A DNA stretch of 33,041 nt from Sphingopyxis sp. L1A2A (GCF_005502465.1 NZ_SCOT01000036.1:1-33041), one strand, 5' to 3'; positions 1 to 8,120 are shown, counted from the stretch's first letter. Notes: generated from the sequence alone by a model not told the origin. Program-made: numbers and translations.

Positions 1-30
1 CTCTTGCACCCCCCGTCCATCCGGCGCAGT

Positions 31-48
31 CTTGACGTTAACGTCAAG
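31..48. promoter_or_regulatory. Perfect 18-bp palindrome, probable operator
   Basis: CTTGACGTTAACGTCAAG equals its own reverse complement over all 18 bases. It lies 27 bp upstream of the start codon at 76, a usual place for an operator in a promoter. The TTNACGTNNACGTNAA core resembles, from memory, sites described for MerR-type LiuR regulators of branched-chain amino acid and fatty acid breakdown. That link is an inference. The upstream sequence is outside the window, so the promoter itself cannot be seen. Confidence 0.6.
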
Positions 49-75
49 CATAGGCGTGGAACGGGAGAGTTTGGG

Positions 76-2262
76 ATGGCGAAACGGGTCTGGAACGCCG
101 CGCTGCTGGGCGGCGCGCTACTGGCATTGGCGGCGTGCAACGCGTCGAAGAACGACAGCATCACCGGCACCGCCGCGCTCGACGACGCCGAAAGGGCCAG
201 CGAGACCCTGCTCAAGACGGGAGGCAATGGCGACGACTGGGGCGCGATCGGCTTCAGCTATGACGAACAGCGTTTCAGCCCGCTCACCGACATCGACGCC
301 AGCAACGTCGGCCAGCTCGGCATCGCCTGGAGCGCCGACCTGGAGGATGCGCGCGGGCAGGAAGCGACCCCGGTGGTCGTCGACGGCGTCATGTACGTCA
401 GCCATGCGTGGTCGAAAGTCAGCACCTGGGACGCCGCGACCGGCAAGCCGCTGTGGAAATTCGACCCCAAGGTTCCCGGCGAGAGCGCGGTCAATGCGTG
501 CTGCGACGTCGTCAACCGCGGCGTCGCGCTGTGGGGCGACAAATTGTTCGTCGGGACGATCGACGGGCGACTGATTGCACTCGACCGTAAGACCGGCAAG
601 GAAGTCTGGTCGACGCAAACGGTCGACGCAGCGAAACCCTACACGATCACCGGCGCCCCGCGGGTGGTGAAGGACATGGTGCTGATCGGCAACGGCGGCG
701 CCGAATTCGGGGTGCGCGGTTACGTCACCGCTTATGACGCCGACACCGGCAAGTTACGCTGGCGCTTCTATACCGCGCCCAACCCAACCAAGGCCAAGGA
801 CGGCGCGGCCAGCGACGACATCTTCGCGTCAAAGGCCAACGCCACCTGGTCCGACAAGGGCGAGTGGCAGACCTCGGGCGGCGGCGGCACCGTGTGGGAC
901 GCGATCGTCTATGACAAGGATCTCGACCAGGTCTATCTGGGGGTCGGCAACGGCAATCCGTGGAACCATGGTACGCGCTCGAACGGCGAGGGCGACAACT
1001 GGTTCCTCTCGTCGATCGTCGCATTGGACGCGTCGACCGGCGCCTATAAATGGCATTATCAGGAAACCCCGGCCGAGACGTGGGACTATACCGCAACCCA
1101 GCCGATCATCCTCGCCGAGCAGGCGGTGAACGGCACGCCGACCAAGGTGCTGTACCATGCGCCGAAGAACGGCTATTTTTTCACCATCGATCGCAACAAT
1201 GGCAAGCTGATCGACGCCAAGCCGTTCGTCGACGGGATCAACTGGGCGACGGGATATGACCTGTCGACCGGGCGCCCGATCGAAAATCCCGAAGCGCGTT
1301 TCTACAAGACCGGCAAGCCCTTCATCGCGATCCCCGGAGCGCTCGGCGCGCACAACTGGCACCCGATGAGCTACAACCCCGCGACCGGGCTGGTGTATAT
1401 CCCGGCCCAGCAGATCCCGCAGGGCTATCTCGCCGACATGAACGAGCTCGATAAGCGCAAGGTGCTCGGCTTCAACGTCGGCACCTCGCTCACCGGCACG
1501 CTGCTCCCCGACGACAAGGCGGCATTCCGCGCCGCGGTCGCGGCAACCACCGGCCGCCTCGTCGCCTTTGACCCGCGCATCGGCAAGGTCGCCTGGGCCG
1601 TCGATCATCCCGCCGCATGGAACGGCGGCACGATGACGACCGCGGGCAATCTGGTGTTTCAGGGCACCAGCCTCGGCCGCTTTCGCGCCTATACTGCCGA
1701 CACCGGCAAGCAATTGCTCGACCTCGACATGCAGTCGGGCATCGTCAGCGCCCCATCGACGTTCCGCGTCGGCGGCGTCCAATATGTGGCGTTCATGACC
1801 AGCAAGGGCGGCGCCTTCCCGCTCGTCGCCGGGGTCGCGGGCGGCGCGACGCGCAAGATCCCGAACATCCCGCGGCTGGTCGTGCTCAAGATCGGCGGCA
1901 CCGGCAAACTGCCCGCGCCGCCCGCGACGACAACGCTGGCGTGGAACCCGCCGCCGATGACCGCGAGCGCGGCGCAGGTCGCGGCGGGCAAGGCGCAATT
2001 CGGGCGCTATTGCATGGTCTGTCACGGCGACAGCGCGATCGGCAACGGCTTCACCCCTGATCTTCGTGTCTCGGGGACATTGGCCAATGCCGAGGCGTGG
2101 AAGGGCGTGGTGATCGACGGCGCGCTAAAGGATCGCGGCATGGTTAGCTTTGCGAAAGTGCTGACCCCGCAGGACGCCGAAGCCATCCGCGCCTATGTCA
2201 TCGAACGGTCGAACTGGACCAAGGCGAATCTGGCGGACAGCACGGCGCCGATGGGGCGGTGA
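76..2262 (+). CDS. PQQ-dependent quinohaemoprotein dehydrogenase, lipoprotein-type
   Basis: Predicted periplasmic quinohaemoprotein oxidising an alcohol-type substrate with PQQ and passing electrons to a C-terminal haem c. The protein is 728 aa. The start at 76 was chosen over the in-frame ATG at 4 because it has GGGAGAG just upstream and gives a clean signal sequence (MAKRVWNAALLGG...) ending in the lipobox LAAC (Cys21). The body is an eight-bladed propeller of the methanol/ethanol dehydrogenase type. It has adjacent cysteines in NACCDVV (about 142-143), which form the vicinal disulfide over PQQ in this family, and a WDYT motif with the likely catalytic Asp. The tail carries a CMVCH haem-binding motif at about residue 646. 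Family assignment is secure. The substrate is unknown, and the lipid anchor is inferred from the lipobox. Confidence 0.93.
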   Translation: MAKRVWNAALLGGALLALAACNASKNDSITGTAALDDAERASETLLKTGGNGDDWGAIGFSYDEQRFSPLTDIDASNVGQLGIAWSADLEDARGQEATPVVVDGVMYVSHAWSKVSTWDAATGKPLWKFDPKVPGESAVNACCDVVNRGVALWGDKLFVGTIDGRLIALDRKTGKEVWSTQTVDAAKPYTITGAPRVVKDMVLIGNGGAEFGVRGYVTAYDADTGKLRWRFYTAPNPTKAKDGAASDDIFASKANATWSDKGEWQTSGGGGTVWDAIVYDKDLDQVYLGVGNGNPWNHGTRSNGEGDNWFLSSIVALDASTGAYKWHYQETPAETWDYTATQPIILAEQAVNGTPTKVLYHAPKNGYFFTIDRNNGKLIDAKPFVDGINWATGYDLSTGRPIENPEARFYKTGKPFIAIPGALGAHNWHPMSYNPATGLVYIPAQQIPQGYLADMNELDKRKVLGFNVGTSLTGTLLPDDKAAFRAAVAATTGRLVAFDPRIGKVAWAVDHPAAWNGGTMTTAGNLVFQGTSLGRFRAYTADTGKQLLDLDMQSGIVSAPSTFRVGGVQYVAFMTSKGGAFPLVAGVAGGATRKIPNIPRLVVLKIGGTGKLPAPPATTTLAWNPPPMTASAAQVAAGKAQFGRYCMVCHGDSAIGNGFTPDLRVSGTLANAEAWKGVVIDGALKDRGMVSFAKVLTPQDAEAIRAYVIERSNWTKANLADSTAPMGR

Positions 2263-2269
2263 CCTTTAA

Positions 2270-2405
2270 TCCTCCCTGTGGCGCAGTCATGGGGAGGTGG
2301 CAGCGCGAAGCGCTGACGGAGGGGCGATAGCGCTACCGTCGCAAAGCCCCTCCACCATCCGCTTCGCGGACGGTCCCCCTCCCCATCGCTTCGCGACAGG
2401 GAGGA
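2270..2405. repeat. Palindromic intergenic repeat, copy 1
   Basis: This is a GC-rich interspersed repeat of about 136 bp bounded by TCCTCCCTG and CAGGGAGGA. Inside are a GGCAGC-hairpin-GCTGACGGAGGGG block and a CCCCTCCACCA-hairpin-GGTCCCCCTCCCCATCGC block. Related copies lie at 20699-20831 (same orientation) and 32874-33008 (opposite orientation). It starts 7 bp after the dehydrogenase stop codon, so the transcript would end in a large folded structure. It resembles non-autonomous MITE/REP-type elements but has no coding capacity. Confidence 0.88.
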
Positions 2406-2450
2406 ATAAACACGCATCTGCCACTTTTTTAGGCACCGCATCACGCGCAT

Positions 2451-2467
2451 TGCTCACCCCTTAAGCA
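2451..2467. promoter_or_regulatory. NtrC-like dyad upstream of glnB
   Basis: TGC-N11-GCA (TGCTCACCCCTTAAGCA) matches the outer positions and spacing of NtrC enhancer sites (TGCACC-N5-GGTGCA). It sits inside a slightly longer inverted repeat, TTGCT-N9-AGCAA. It is about 50 bp upstream of the -24 element at 2518, a typical enhancer position. The inner bases match only partly, so this is a candidate. Confidence 0.45.
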
Positions 2468-2517
2468 ACCGCGCAACATCCTGTCCCAAATCTTACCGAA
2501 AGCTTGCGATTCGCCAA

Positions 2518-2534
2518 TTGGCACGGCTCTTGAT
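2518..2534 (+). promoter_or_regulatory. Sigma-54 type (-24/-12) promoter for glnBA
   Basis: TTGGCACGGCTCTTGAT matches the sigma-54 consensus YTGGCACGRNNNTTGCW at all defined positions except A for C in the -12 GC pair. GG lies at 2520-2521. The predicted transcript starts near 2545, about 100 bp before glnB. Nitrogen control of glnB-glnA by NtrC and sigma-54 is well known in proteobacteria, so context and sequence agree. The weakened -12 element could make it a leaky or weak site. Confidence 0.6.
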
Positions 2535-2606
2535 TGGTGCAAGATGACGGGGCCTCGCAGCGACTCACGGGTGCGAACCGGACAGGCAGGCCTGATCCGG
2601 CTCTGA

Positions 2607-2984
<378 letters not shown>

Positions 2985-3055
2985 ACCAACTGCTCCCCAC
3001 CCTGTTCAACTAAGCCGGTGCAACCGGTCATCATCGCAAGAAGGAAGTTCAGACC

Positions 3056-4468
3056 ATGGCTACGAAGCCCAAGGATATCATCGCGCGGATCAAGGAAAAC
3101 GACATCGAGTGGGTCGATCTGCGCTTCACCGATCCCAAGGGCAAGTGGCAGCACCTGACCATGGTCGCCTCGATCCTCGGCGAAGATGAGCTCGAAGACG
3201 GCCTGATGTTCGACGGTTCGTCGATCGAAGGCTGGAAGGCGATCAACGAATCCGACATGATCCTGATGCCCGATCTCGACGCGGTCTATGACGATCCCTT
3301 CTCGGCGACCCCGATGCTCGTCATCTTCTGTGACATCGTCGAGCCGTCGACCGGCGAAGGCTATGCCCGCGACCCGCGCACGACCGCCAAGCGCGCCGAG
3401 GCCTATGTCGCCTCGACCGGCGTCGGCGACACCGTCTATGTCGGCCCCGAAGCCGAATTCTTCATGTTCGACGATGTCCGTTTCGAAACCGGCTACAACA
3501 AGTCGGGGTTCGAAATCGACGACATCGAACTGCCGACCAACACCGGCCGCAGCTATGAAGGCGGCAACCTCGCGCACCGTCCGCGCGCCAAGGGCGGCTA
3601 TTTCCCCGTCGCGCCGGTCGATAGCGCCGTCGACATCCGCGCCGAGATGGTGTCGACGATGCTCGAAATGGGCCTGCCGTGCGACAAGCACCACCATGAG
3701 GTCGCCGCGGCGCAGCACGAACTCGGCCTCACCTTCGGCACGCTCACCGAAACCGCCGACCGCATGCAGATCTATAAGTATGTCGTGCACCAGGTCGCGC
3801 ATGCTTATGGCAAGACCGCGACCTTCATGCCCAAGCCGATCAAGGACGATAACGGCAGCGGCATGCACACCCACATCTCGATCTGGGAAAAGGGCAAGCC
3901 GCTGTTCGCCGGTAACGGCTATGCCGGCCTGTCCGACATGTGCCTCCATTTTATCGGCGGCGTCGTCAAGCATGCCAAGGCGCTCAACGCCTTCACCAAC
4001 CCGACGACGAACAGCTATAAGCGCCTGGTCCCCGGCTTCGAAGCGCCGGTGCTGCTCGCTTATTCGAGCCGCAACCGATCGGCGTCGTGCCGCATCCCTT
4101 ATGGTGCGGGCGCCAAGGCGAAGCGCGTCGAATTCCGCTTCCCCGACGCGATGGCCAATCCATACCTCTGCTATTCGGCGCTGCTAATGGCGGGCCTCGA
4201 CGGCATCCAGAACAAGATCCACCCGGGCGATCCGATGGACAAGAATCTGTATGACCTGCCGCCCGAGGAACTCGCCGAAGTCCCGACCGTCTGCGGCTCG
4301 CTGCGCGAAGCACTCGACGCGCTGATCGCCGACCATGACTTCCTGCTCAAGGGCGACGTGTTCACCAAGGATCAGATCGAAGCCTATGTCGAACTGAAGT
4401 GGGATGAAGTCTATCGCGTCGAACAGACCCCGAGCCCGGTCGAGTTCGACATGTACTACAGCGCCTGA
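3056..4468 (+). CDS. glnA: Glutamine synthetase type I
   Basis: Makes glutamine from glutamate, ammonia and ATP; a cytoplasmic dodecamer. The 470-aa length is that of the bacterial GS-I beta type. Visible signatures are [10 protein letters not shown] (about 51-60), PEAEFFMFD (about 131-139) with metal-binding glutamates, the ATP-site region [16 protein letters not shown] (about 260-275) and NRSASCRIP (about 340-348). The adenylylation tyrosine is present in [10 protein letters not shown] (Tyr399), so activity is likely tuned by GlnE together with the P-II protein encoded just upstream. A GAAGGAAG ribosome site precedes the ATG. A strong terminator follows, closing the glnB-glnA unit. Confidence 0.98.
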   Translation: MATKPKDIIARIKENDIEWVDLRFTDPKGKWQHLTMVASILGEDELEDGLMFDGSSIEGWKAINESDMILMPDLDAVYDDPFSATPMLVIFCDIVEPSTGEGYARDPRTTAKRAEAYVASTGVGDTVYVGPEAEFFMFDDVRFETGYNKSGFEIDDIELPTNTGRSYEGGNLAHRPRAKGGYFPVAPVDSAVDIRAEMVSTMLEMGLPCDKHHHEVAAAQHELGLTFGTLTETADRMQIYKYVVHQVAHAYGKTATFMPKPIKDDNGSGMHTHISIWEKGKPLFAGNGYAGLSDMCLHFIGGVVKHAKALNAFTNPTTNSYKRLVPGFEAPVLLAYSSRNRSASCRIPYGAGAKAKRVEFRFPDAMANPYLCYSALLMAGLDGIQNKIHPGDPMDKNLYDLPPEELAEVPTVCGSLREALDALIADHDFLLKGDVFTKDQIEAYVELKWDEVYRVEQTPSPVEFDMYYSA

Positions 4469-4495
4469 TCCGCAAGGGTCAGCGACGCCAAGGGA

Positions 4496-4529
4496 GGGCG
4501 CCCGGTTCGGGGGAACCGGGCGCCCTTTT
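4496..4529 (+). terminator. Intrinsic terminator of glnBA
   Basis: A perfect 13-bp stem (GGGCGCCCGGTTC pairing with GAACCGGGCGCCC) with a four-base loop is followed by TTTT. It begins 27 bp after the glnA stop codon. The facing minus-strand gene ends at 4562; the stem has no matching T-run on that strand, so it mainly serves glnA. Confidence 0.92.
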
Positions 4530-4561
4530 GGGTGAGCATGATAGGGATGTCGGCAATCGCC

Positions 4562-5230
4562 CTAGCGCGGCGCCATCATCCCGCGGCGGGCGGTAACGAC
4601 AAAACAAGCGAGCAGCATCGACCCGAACGACAGCGATACCAGGTCGAGCGGCTGGGGACCGGCGGCGAGCCCCGCCGCCGCCGCGCCGCCCCAGACGATC
4701 GCAACGAACATCAACAGATTGCCGGTGGTCGCCGCAATCTCGACGGTCAACTGGCGCCACAGCTCGTCGAAACTTTTCCACATCCACAGCGACACCAGGG
4801 TGAAACCGCCAAGCACCGCCAGCAATATCCAAAAGGCGGTTGCGGGGGTCACCAACGCCGCGGTGCCCGCCGCATCTGTCGCCACCGCATGGGCGAGCAG
4901 CATCAATGCGGCACCCAGGATCAGGCAGCAAATCGCGCTGGCGCCCATGCTCGATCGTTCCTCGACGATTTCGTCGGCATCGGCGACGTTGAGCAGGCGC
5001 TGGCCGAGCAGGCGCGGCGCCACCGTCCCCAGCCCGACGAACAGCCCCATCAGCGCATAGATGAACCCGACCGCGAGCAGGATGATCGGCGAGGGCGCCC
5101 AGTCGAGGCCGCCCTGTCCCTCGACCAGCGCCAGCACCGCGATCATGCCGCCGGCGCCCGCGATCGCGCCGAACATCGCCTGCATCGCCATCTTGCGCCA
5201 ACCGGCCGCCTTGTTTGCCTGCGTCGTCAT
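4562..5230 (-). CDS. Six-helix membrane protein paired with XRE regulator
   Basis: I do not recognise a named family. The 222-aa protein has about six hydrophobic segments (roughly residues 18-38, 48-68, 93-113, 129-149, 165-187 and 194-213). A polar stretch, NVADADEIVEERSSMG, lies between segments 2 and 3. It starts 4 bp after the stop codon of the small XRE regulator. Its AAGGAG ribosome site lies within the last codons of that gene, so the two are almost certainly co-transcribed and translationally coupled. Small XRE regulators next to integral membrane proteins of unknown function are a recurrent arrangement. The membrane protein may be the main regulatory target. Function unknown. Confidence 0.8.
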   Translation of the reverse strand: MTTQANKAAGWRKMAMQAMFGAIAGAGGMIAVLALVEGQGGLDWAPSPIILLAVGFIYALMGLFVGLGTVAPRLLGQRLLNVADADEIVEERSSMGASAICCLILGAALMLLAHAVATDAAGTAALVTPATAFWILLAVLGGFTLVSLWMWKSFDELWRQLTVEIAATTGNLLMFVAIVWGGAAAAGLAAGPQPLDLVSLSFGSMLLACFVVTARRGMMAPR

Positions 5231-5234
5231 ATCG

Positions 5235-5441
5235 CTACTCCTTCGGCGTCCAATGGTCGATGAACAGCCCGCGCACTTCGAGGCCGAACAGCCCCGCCAT
5301 GCGGAGCGCCAGCGGCAGGCTGGGGTCGTATTTGTCGGTTTCGACCGCGTTGATCGTCTGGCGCGACACGCCGAGGCGGCGGGCGAGTTCGCCCTGGCTC
5401 CACCCCGCAGTTTCGCGATATTCGCGCACCCGATTTTCCAC
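5235..5441 (-). CDS. Small XRE/Cro-type transcriptional regulator
   Basis: A 68-aa single-domain helix-turn-helix protein. The motif WSQGELARRLGVSRQTINAVE is the classic Cro/CI fold, and the tail LFGLEVRGLFID is usual in this short family. The GTG start at 5441 is preferred because AAGGGAG lies 6 bases upstream; the longer reading from 5495 would be coded by the IS end and the target duplication. It forms an operon with the membrane protein downstream. Its start codon is only about 20 bp from the IS1595-type insertion, so its native promoter/operator region is now 2 kb away (see the TGTCAAG-type sites). Expression is therefore probably altered in this strain. Confidence 0.88.
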   Translation of the reverse strand: MENRVREYRETAGWSQGELARRLGVSRQTINAVETDKYDPSLPLALRMAGLFGLEVRGLFIDHWTPKE

Positions 5442-5453
5442 AGCGGCTCCCTT

Positions 5454-5469
5454 GCCTGTCAAGAGCTCT
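5454..5469. promoter_or_regulatory. Left part of split XRE operator (site A), with target duplication
   Basis: Joining 5454-5469 to 7495-7499 across the IS recreates a 21-bp site. Its 18-bp core, TGTCAAGAGCTCTTTACA, is a palindrome with one mismatched pair. A related site lies at 7512-7532. The site is just upstream of the ribosome site of the XRE gene, as expected for an autoregulatory operator. The regulator link is inferred from position. Confidence 0.6.
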
Positions 5470-5586
5470 GGCGTTGTTATATTTGGCATACCCAAGCATG
5501 ATTGGGGGTGCTAAATGAGGCACTTCCCCAACCGAGATTTGGTGCGCTTGTCGTTCCCCGGTCAGGGTGAACGGGGGTGCTTCCTA

Positions 5587-6393
5587 ATGCTTCAAGGCTA
5601 TTTTGACGACAGCGGCACCCATTGCGATTCATCGGTCGTGGTGTGGGGCGGCGTCATGGGCGACACTGAATGGTTCACGAAACTGGAGCGCGATTGGCTG
5701 CCTTTGTTGCAGCAACCAATCCCCGGAAAGCCGCCAATCAAGCAGTTCCATTTATCCCATATTTCGAATGGATGGGGCGAATTTGAAGGCTATAATCAAG
5801 CGGAGCGGGACCGAGTTATCAAATTGTTCCGGGATGCGGTCATTCGGTCGGGTGTGATCCCCGTCAGCTTTTCGGTGTGCGTCGAGGATTGGAACAAATT
5901 CGCCTCGCCGATATGCAAAGAGCTTTACAAATCGCCAGAGCAGTTCGCGTTTATGTCCTGCGTGATGGCGGCGCACCGTATGTCGGATATAAGCAAGGCG
6001 CCGGTTTCCCTCCAATTCGATGCTGCGCGGCTGCAAGATAGCCGGGGCGATATTGTGAGCGGAGCAATGCAGTATTTTGAGAACACTTTGGTCAGCGTGG
6101 GCTTCAATAACTGCGCCGCCCTTCCGGGCCTGCAAGCGGCTGATATGGTGGCCTATGAGGCTTACATATACTCGCTGCAAAGCCTGATAGGCGACGAAGA
6201 GCCGCGACCGCATTTCAAGCGAATGCTTGAAGGTGCCGCCGATGCGCACGGATTTATATTGCGTCGAGAAGAGATCGAGAGGTTTAGCGAGTTTACAGAG
6301 GCTATGCTTAGCGGCGACGAATTAGTCCGGCGGGACATTCCTGCGGGTTTTCAGAATCTTTTCCATCACGCGATCAGCGGCGATGGGGTTTAG
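5587..6393 (+). CDS. DUF3800 domain protein, IS cargo
   Basis: A 268-aa protein beginning MLQGYFDDSGTH, the N-terminal acidic signature of DUF3800, with the second signature LQAADMVAYE at about 182-191. The conserved acidic residues (Asp7, Asp8, Asp186, Glu191) suggest a metal-dependent, RNase H-like site; that is inference from the pattern, and no activity is established. The start at 5587 is chosen because an upstream in-frame ATG at 5515 adds 24 residues unlike the family. The gene lies within the IS ends and faces the transposase, so it moves with the element. Its last 72 bases overlap the 52-aa minus-strand ORF. DUF3800 genes are often found near mobile and defence genes. Confidence 0.85.
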   Translation: MLQGYFDDSGTHCDSSVVVWGGVMGDTEWFTKLERDWLPLLQQPIPGKPPIKQFHLSHISNGWGEFEGYNQAERDRVIKLFRDAVIRSGVIPVSFSVCVEDWNKFASPICKELYKSPEQFAFMSCVMAAHRMSDISKAPVSLQFDAARLQDSRGDIVSGAMQYFENTLVSVGFNNCAALPGLQAADMVAYEAYIYSLQSLIGDEEPRPHFKRMLEGAADAHGFILRREEIERFSEFTEAMLSGDELVRRDIPAGFQNLFHHAISGDGV

Positions 6394-6480
6394 TTCTCCA
6401 GCGTCGATTAGATCCCGCGCGGTTTTTCGAAACCGCTCGCTTTGCTCGGCCTGCGTCTCCTGATTTTTCTTCTTTGGCAT
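6322..6480 (-). CDS. 52-aa basic/acidic small protein downstream of transposase
   Basis: This short ORF reads MPKKKNQETQAEQSERFRKT followed by a helical stretch (ARDLIDAGELNPIAADRVME) and ends KTRRNVPPD. It starts 5 bp after the transposase stop codon, with GAGGGG about 10 bases before its ATG inside the transposase end, which suggests translational coupling. Its 3' end overlaps the convergent DUF3800 gene by 72 bp. It has the charged helical look of small proteins that accompany some IS1595-type transposases, but I cannot name a family. It could be an accessory or regulatory factor of the element, or a partner of the DUF3800 protein. Real coding status is likely but unproven. Confidence 0.62.
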   Translation of the reverse strand: MPKKKNQETQAEQSERFRKTARDLIDAGELNPIAADRVMEKILKTRRNVPPD

Positions 6481-6485
6481 GGCGC

Positions 6486-7421
6486 TTAGGCCCCTCGACC
6501 AGTCGTTTCATAGGTGAGCCGCTTGCCAACGACACCAGCCAACAGACGGTCGGCACGATCAGCGTCGTTGCAGCCCAAAGCCTGACGGTTGCTGTAGCGG
6601 AAGTCAAACTCGGCCAAATAGCGGTGCAAATGCTTCTTCTGGCAATGCTGGTAAACACCCTTCATGCCGCGCTTAAAGATGCTGAAAAAGCCTTCGATGG
6701 TGTTGGTGTGAATGGTCGCGTCATCCTTGCGAACATACTCGCCATGCGCGTGGGCAACGCTGGTGTGCACGGCATAGTCGCGACCGATGGTGCGATAGTG
6801 GCGGGCTTCGTCGGTCATCAAATGCGCTTCCGGCGAAACATAAGCAGCAACGATCTGACCAACGCTATCAGCCGATAGGTTGCCGGTAAAAACGACCGAT
6901 GCCGAACGGCCAGTTGCGCGGTCGATCAGCGATACAACCTTGTTCATATGGCGGTGCGGGTGGCGGGTCTTTACGGCGTCGGGATCGCGGCCAAGGAAAG
7001 TCTCGTCGGCTTCGACCATGCCGCCGCCAGCGCCGAAATCGCCAATGGTGTCATTGGTCATTGCCTCACGGATGCGATGCGACATGAACCAAGCGGTTTT
7101 CAGGGTGACGCCAAGGGTGCGGTGAAGCTGGTTGCTCGAAATGCCCTTCTTGCTGCCCGCGATCAGATACATGGCCTGCAACCAGATATGCAGGGCAACG
7201 TGGCTGCTTTCAAAGATGGTCCCGATCCGCACAGTGAAGGGCTTGCGGCACTGGTAGCACTTGTAAAGGCCAAGGCGGGTGGACTTGCCGCCCATCTTGC
7301 CGATGCGCTCCACGCCACCGCAATGGGGGCAGGTCGGACCTTCTGGCCAGACGCGCGCCTCGACGTAAACGAAGGCGGCTTCTTCGTTGTGAAAGTGCGG
7401 GGCGGAAAGCGCGGAAACCAT
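6486..7421 (-). CDS. IS1595-family (ISXO2-like) transposase
   Basis: A 311-aa DDE-type transposase. It begins with a zinc ribbon (CPHC at 31-34, CYQC at 55-58), then a helical DNA-binding region (SSNQLHRTLGVTLKTAWFMS) and the ISXO2-like catalytic domain. Likely catalytic acids are Asp139 in VEADETF, Asp204 in LMTDEARHY and Glu243 in HTNTIEGFFSIFKRG. Length and domain order are normal, with no frameshift or internal stop. GAGGAG precedes the ATG by about 9 bases. It is transcribed from the right end of the element towards the cargo gene. Confidence 0.95.
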   Translation of the reverse strand: MVSALSAPHFHNEEAAFVYVEARVWPEGPTCPHCGGVERIGKMGGKSTRLGLYKCYQCRKPFTVRIGTIFESSHVALHIWLQAMYLIAGSKKGISSNQLHRTLGVTLKTAWFMSHRIREAMTNDTIGDFGAGGGMVEADETFLGRDPDAVKTRHPHRHMNKVVSLIDRATGRSASVVFTGNLSADSVGQIVAAYVSPEAHLMTDEARHYRTIGRDYAVHTSVAHAHGEYVRKDDATIHTNTIEGFFSIFKRGMKGVYQHCQKKHLHRYLAEFDFRYSNRQALGCNDADRADRLLAGVVGKRLTYETTGRGA

Positions 7422-7511
7422 CTGTCTAACTCCTCAATGGGAGTTTTCTGCCAGTTTCGAGTGGGTATGTCAAGTATAATAACGCCAGAGCTCTTTACAA
7501 GCGCAGCGGCG

Positions 7512-7532
7512 GCCTGTCCAACACTCTTTACA
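7512..7532. promoter_or_regulatory. Second XRE operator-like site (site B)
   Basis: This 21-bp sequence starts GCCTGTC and ends TCTTTACA. It matches the reconstituted site A at 17 of 21 positions. In the sequence without the IS, the two sites would lie 33 bp apart, about three helical turns, upstream of the XRE gene. On the minus strand, TTGGAC in this site lies 17 bp before GTAAAG of site A, a possible -35/-10 pair. A tandem operator over the native promoter of the XRE operon is the simplest reading. Confidence 0.5.
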
Positions 7533-7546
7533 TGCAATCGAAACCG

Positions 7547-7571
7547 TTGACCCTTTGGTAAATCGTCTTGG
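7547..7571 (+). promoter_or_regulatory. Weak sigma-70-like promoter before the 7605 gene
   Basis: TTGACC at 7547 resembles a -35 element. GCTATG/CTATGC about 18-19 bases later is a poor -10 match. It would give a short leader to the lipoprotein gene at 7605. The right IS end also carries an outward TATAAT at 7475-7480 that might contribute. Low certainty. Confidence 0.25.
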
Positions 7572-7604
7572 CTATGCAGGTCCGGCTTTTCAGGGGGGAT
7601 CGCG

Positions 7605-8120
7605 ATGCACCGCTCCATATGTCTGATCGCTGCCATGCTGCTCACCACCAGCTGCGGCAAAGTCGCCGAGCTGGTCAGCCAGACGCGCACCGTCGCGGCG
7701 CCGCGCGAAGAGGTGTTTGCCAAGATGTTCGGCGACGGCAGCGATTCGGGCCTGCCGTTGGTCACCAACGGCGGTTCGACGCGGCTCTACGAGCTGGTGG
7801 TCGAAAAGGGCGACCCGGACTGGGCGAAGATCGTGCCCAAGGAGCGCCCCGACGCCTACAAGGTCAAGTTCGCGGTCGCGATGGAAATCCCGCGCGAAAT
7901 GCACATCATCTACAGCGTCGACGACGGGGCGGTGACCACCGGGCTGAAATTCACCCTCGAGGAACTGGCCCCGGCAAAGACGCGCGTCGTGTTCAACGTC
8001 GACAATCTGACCGGCCACGATACCGAAGGGCTGACGGTCAATACGGTGAAGATGCACAGCATCGCGCGCGAGGCGCTCAACAAGCTCGACGATTTCGACG
8101 AGGTGAAGGTCGCAGCCTGA
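7605..8120 (+). CDS. Putative lipoprotein, possible SRPBCC-like fold
   Basis: A 171-aa protein with a short lipoprotein signal sequence (MHRSICLIAAMLLTTSC, Cys17 as lipidation site) and AGGGGGG before the ATG. The mature part contains TRTVAAPREEVFAKMFG, which resembles the first helix of START/SRPBCC-type domains. A strand-rich middle and a closing helix (NTVKMHSIAREALNKLDDF) follow. No catalytic motif is visible. A periplasmic, membrane-anchored location is inferred. It stands in the same direction as the next lipoprotein gene about 110 bp downstream but shares no obvious function with it. I do not recognise a specific family. Confidence 0.78.
   Translation: MHRSICLIAAMLLTTSCGKVAELVSQTRTVAAPREEVFAKMFGDGSDSGLPLVTNGGSTRLYELVVEKGDPDWAKIVPKERPDAYKVKFAVAMEIPREMHIIYSVDDGAVTTGLKFTLEELAPAKTRVVFNVDNLTGHDTEGLTVNTVKMHSIAREALNKLDDFDEVKVAA

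Larger units (their letters stand above)
5470..7486. mobile_element. IS1595-family insertion sequence with cargo gene
   Basis: This is a 2017-bp element bounded by terminal inverted repeats of about 25 bp that match at 22 positions. The left end starts GGCGTTGTTATATTTGGC and the right end, inverted, GGCGTTATTATACTTGAC; both run on to CATACCCA. Flanking both ends is the identical 8-bp AGAGCTCT (5462-5469 and 7487-7494), the target-duplication length of IS1595 elements. The duplication is itself a palindrome, so the apparent inverted repeat seems to extend past the element. Inside are a minus-strand transposase, a 52-aa ORF directly after it and a plus-strand DUF3800 gene. All components look intact, so the element may be active. 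Confidence 0.9.

Noticed and set aside
5457..7499. Longer IS ends starting at AAGAGCTC or TGTMAAGAG
   Set aside because: The AGAGCTCT next to both ends is an 8-bp target duplication that is also palindromic, and the outer match comes from the operator palindrome. The true ends are GGCGTT.
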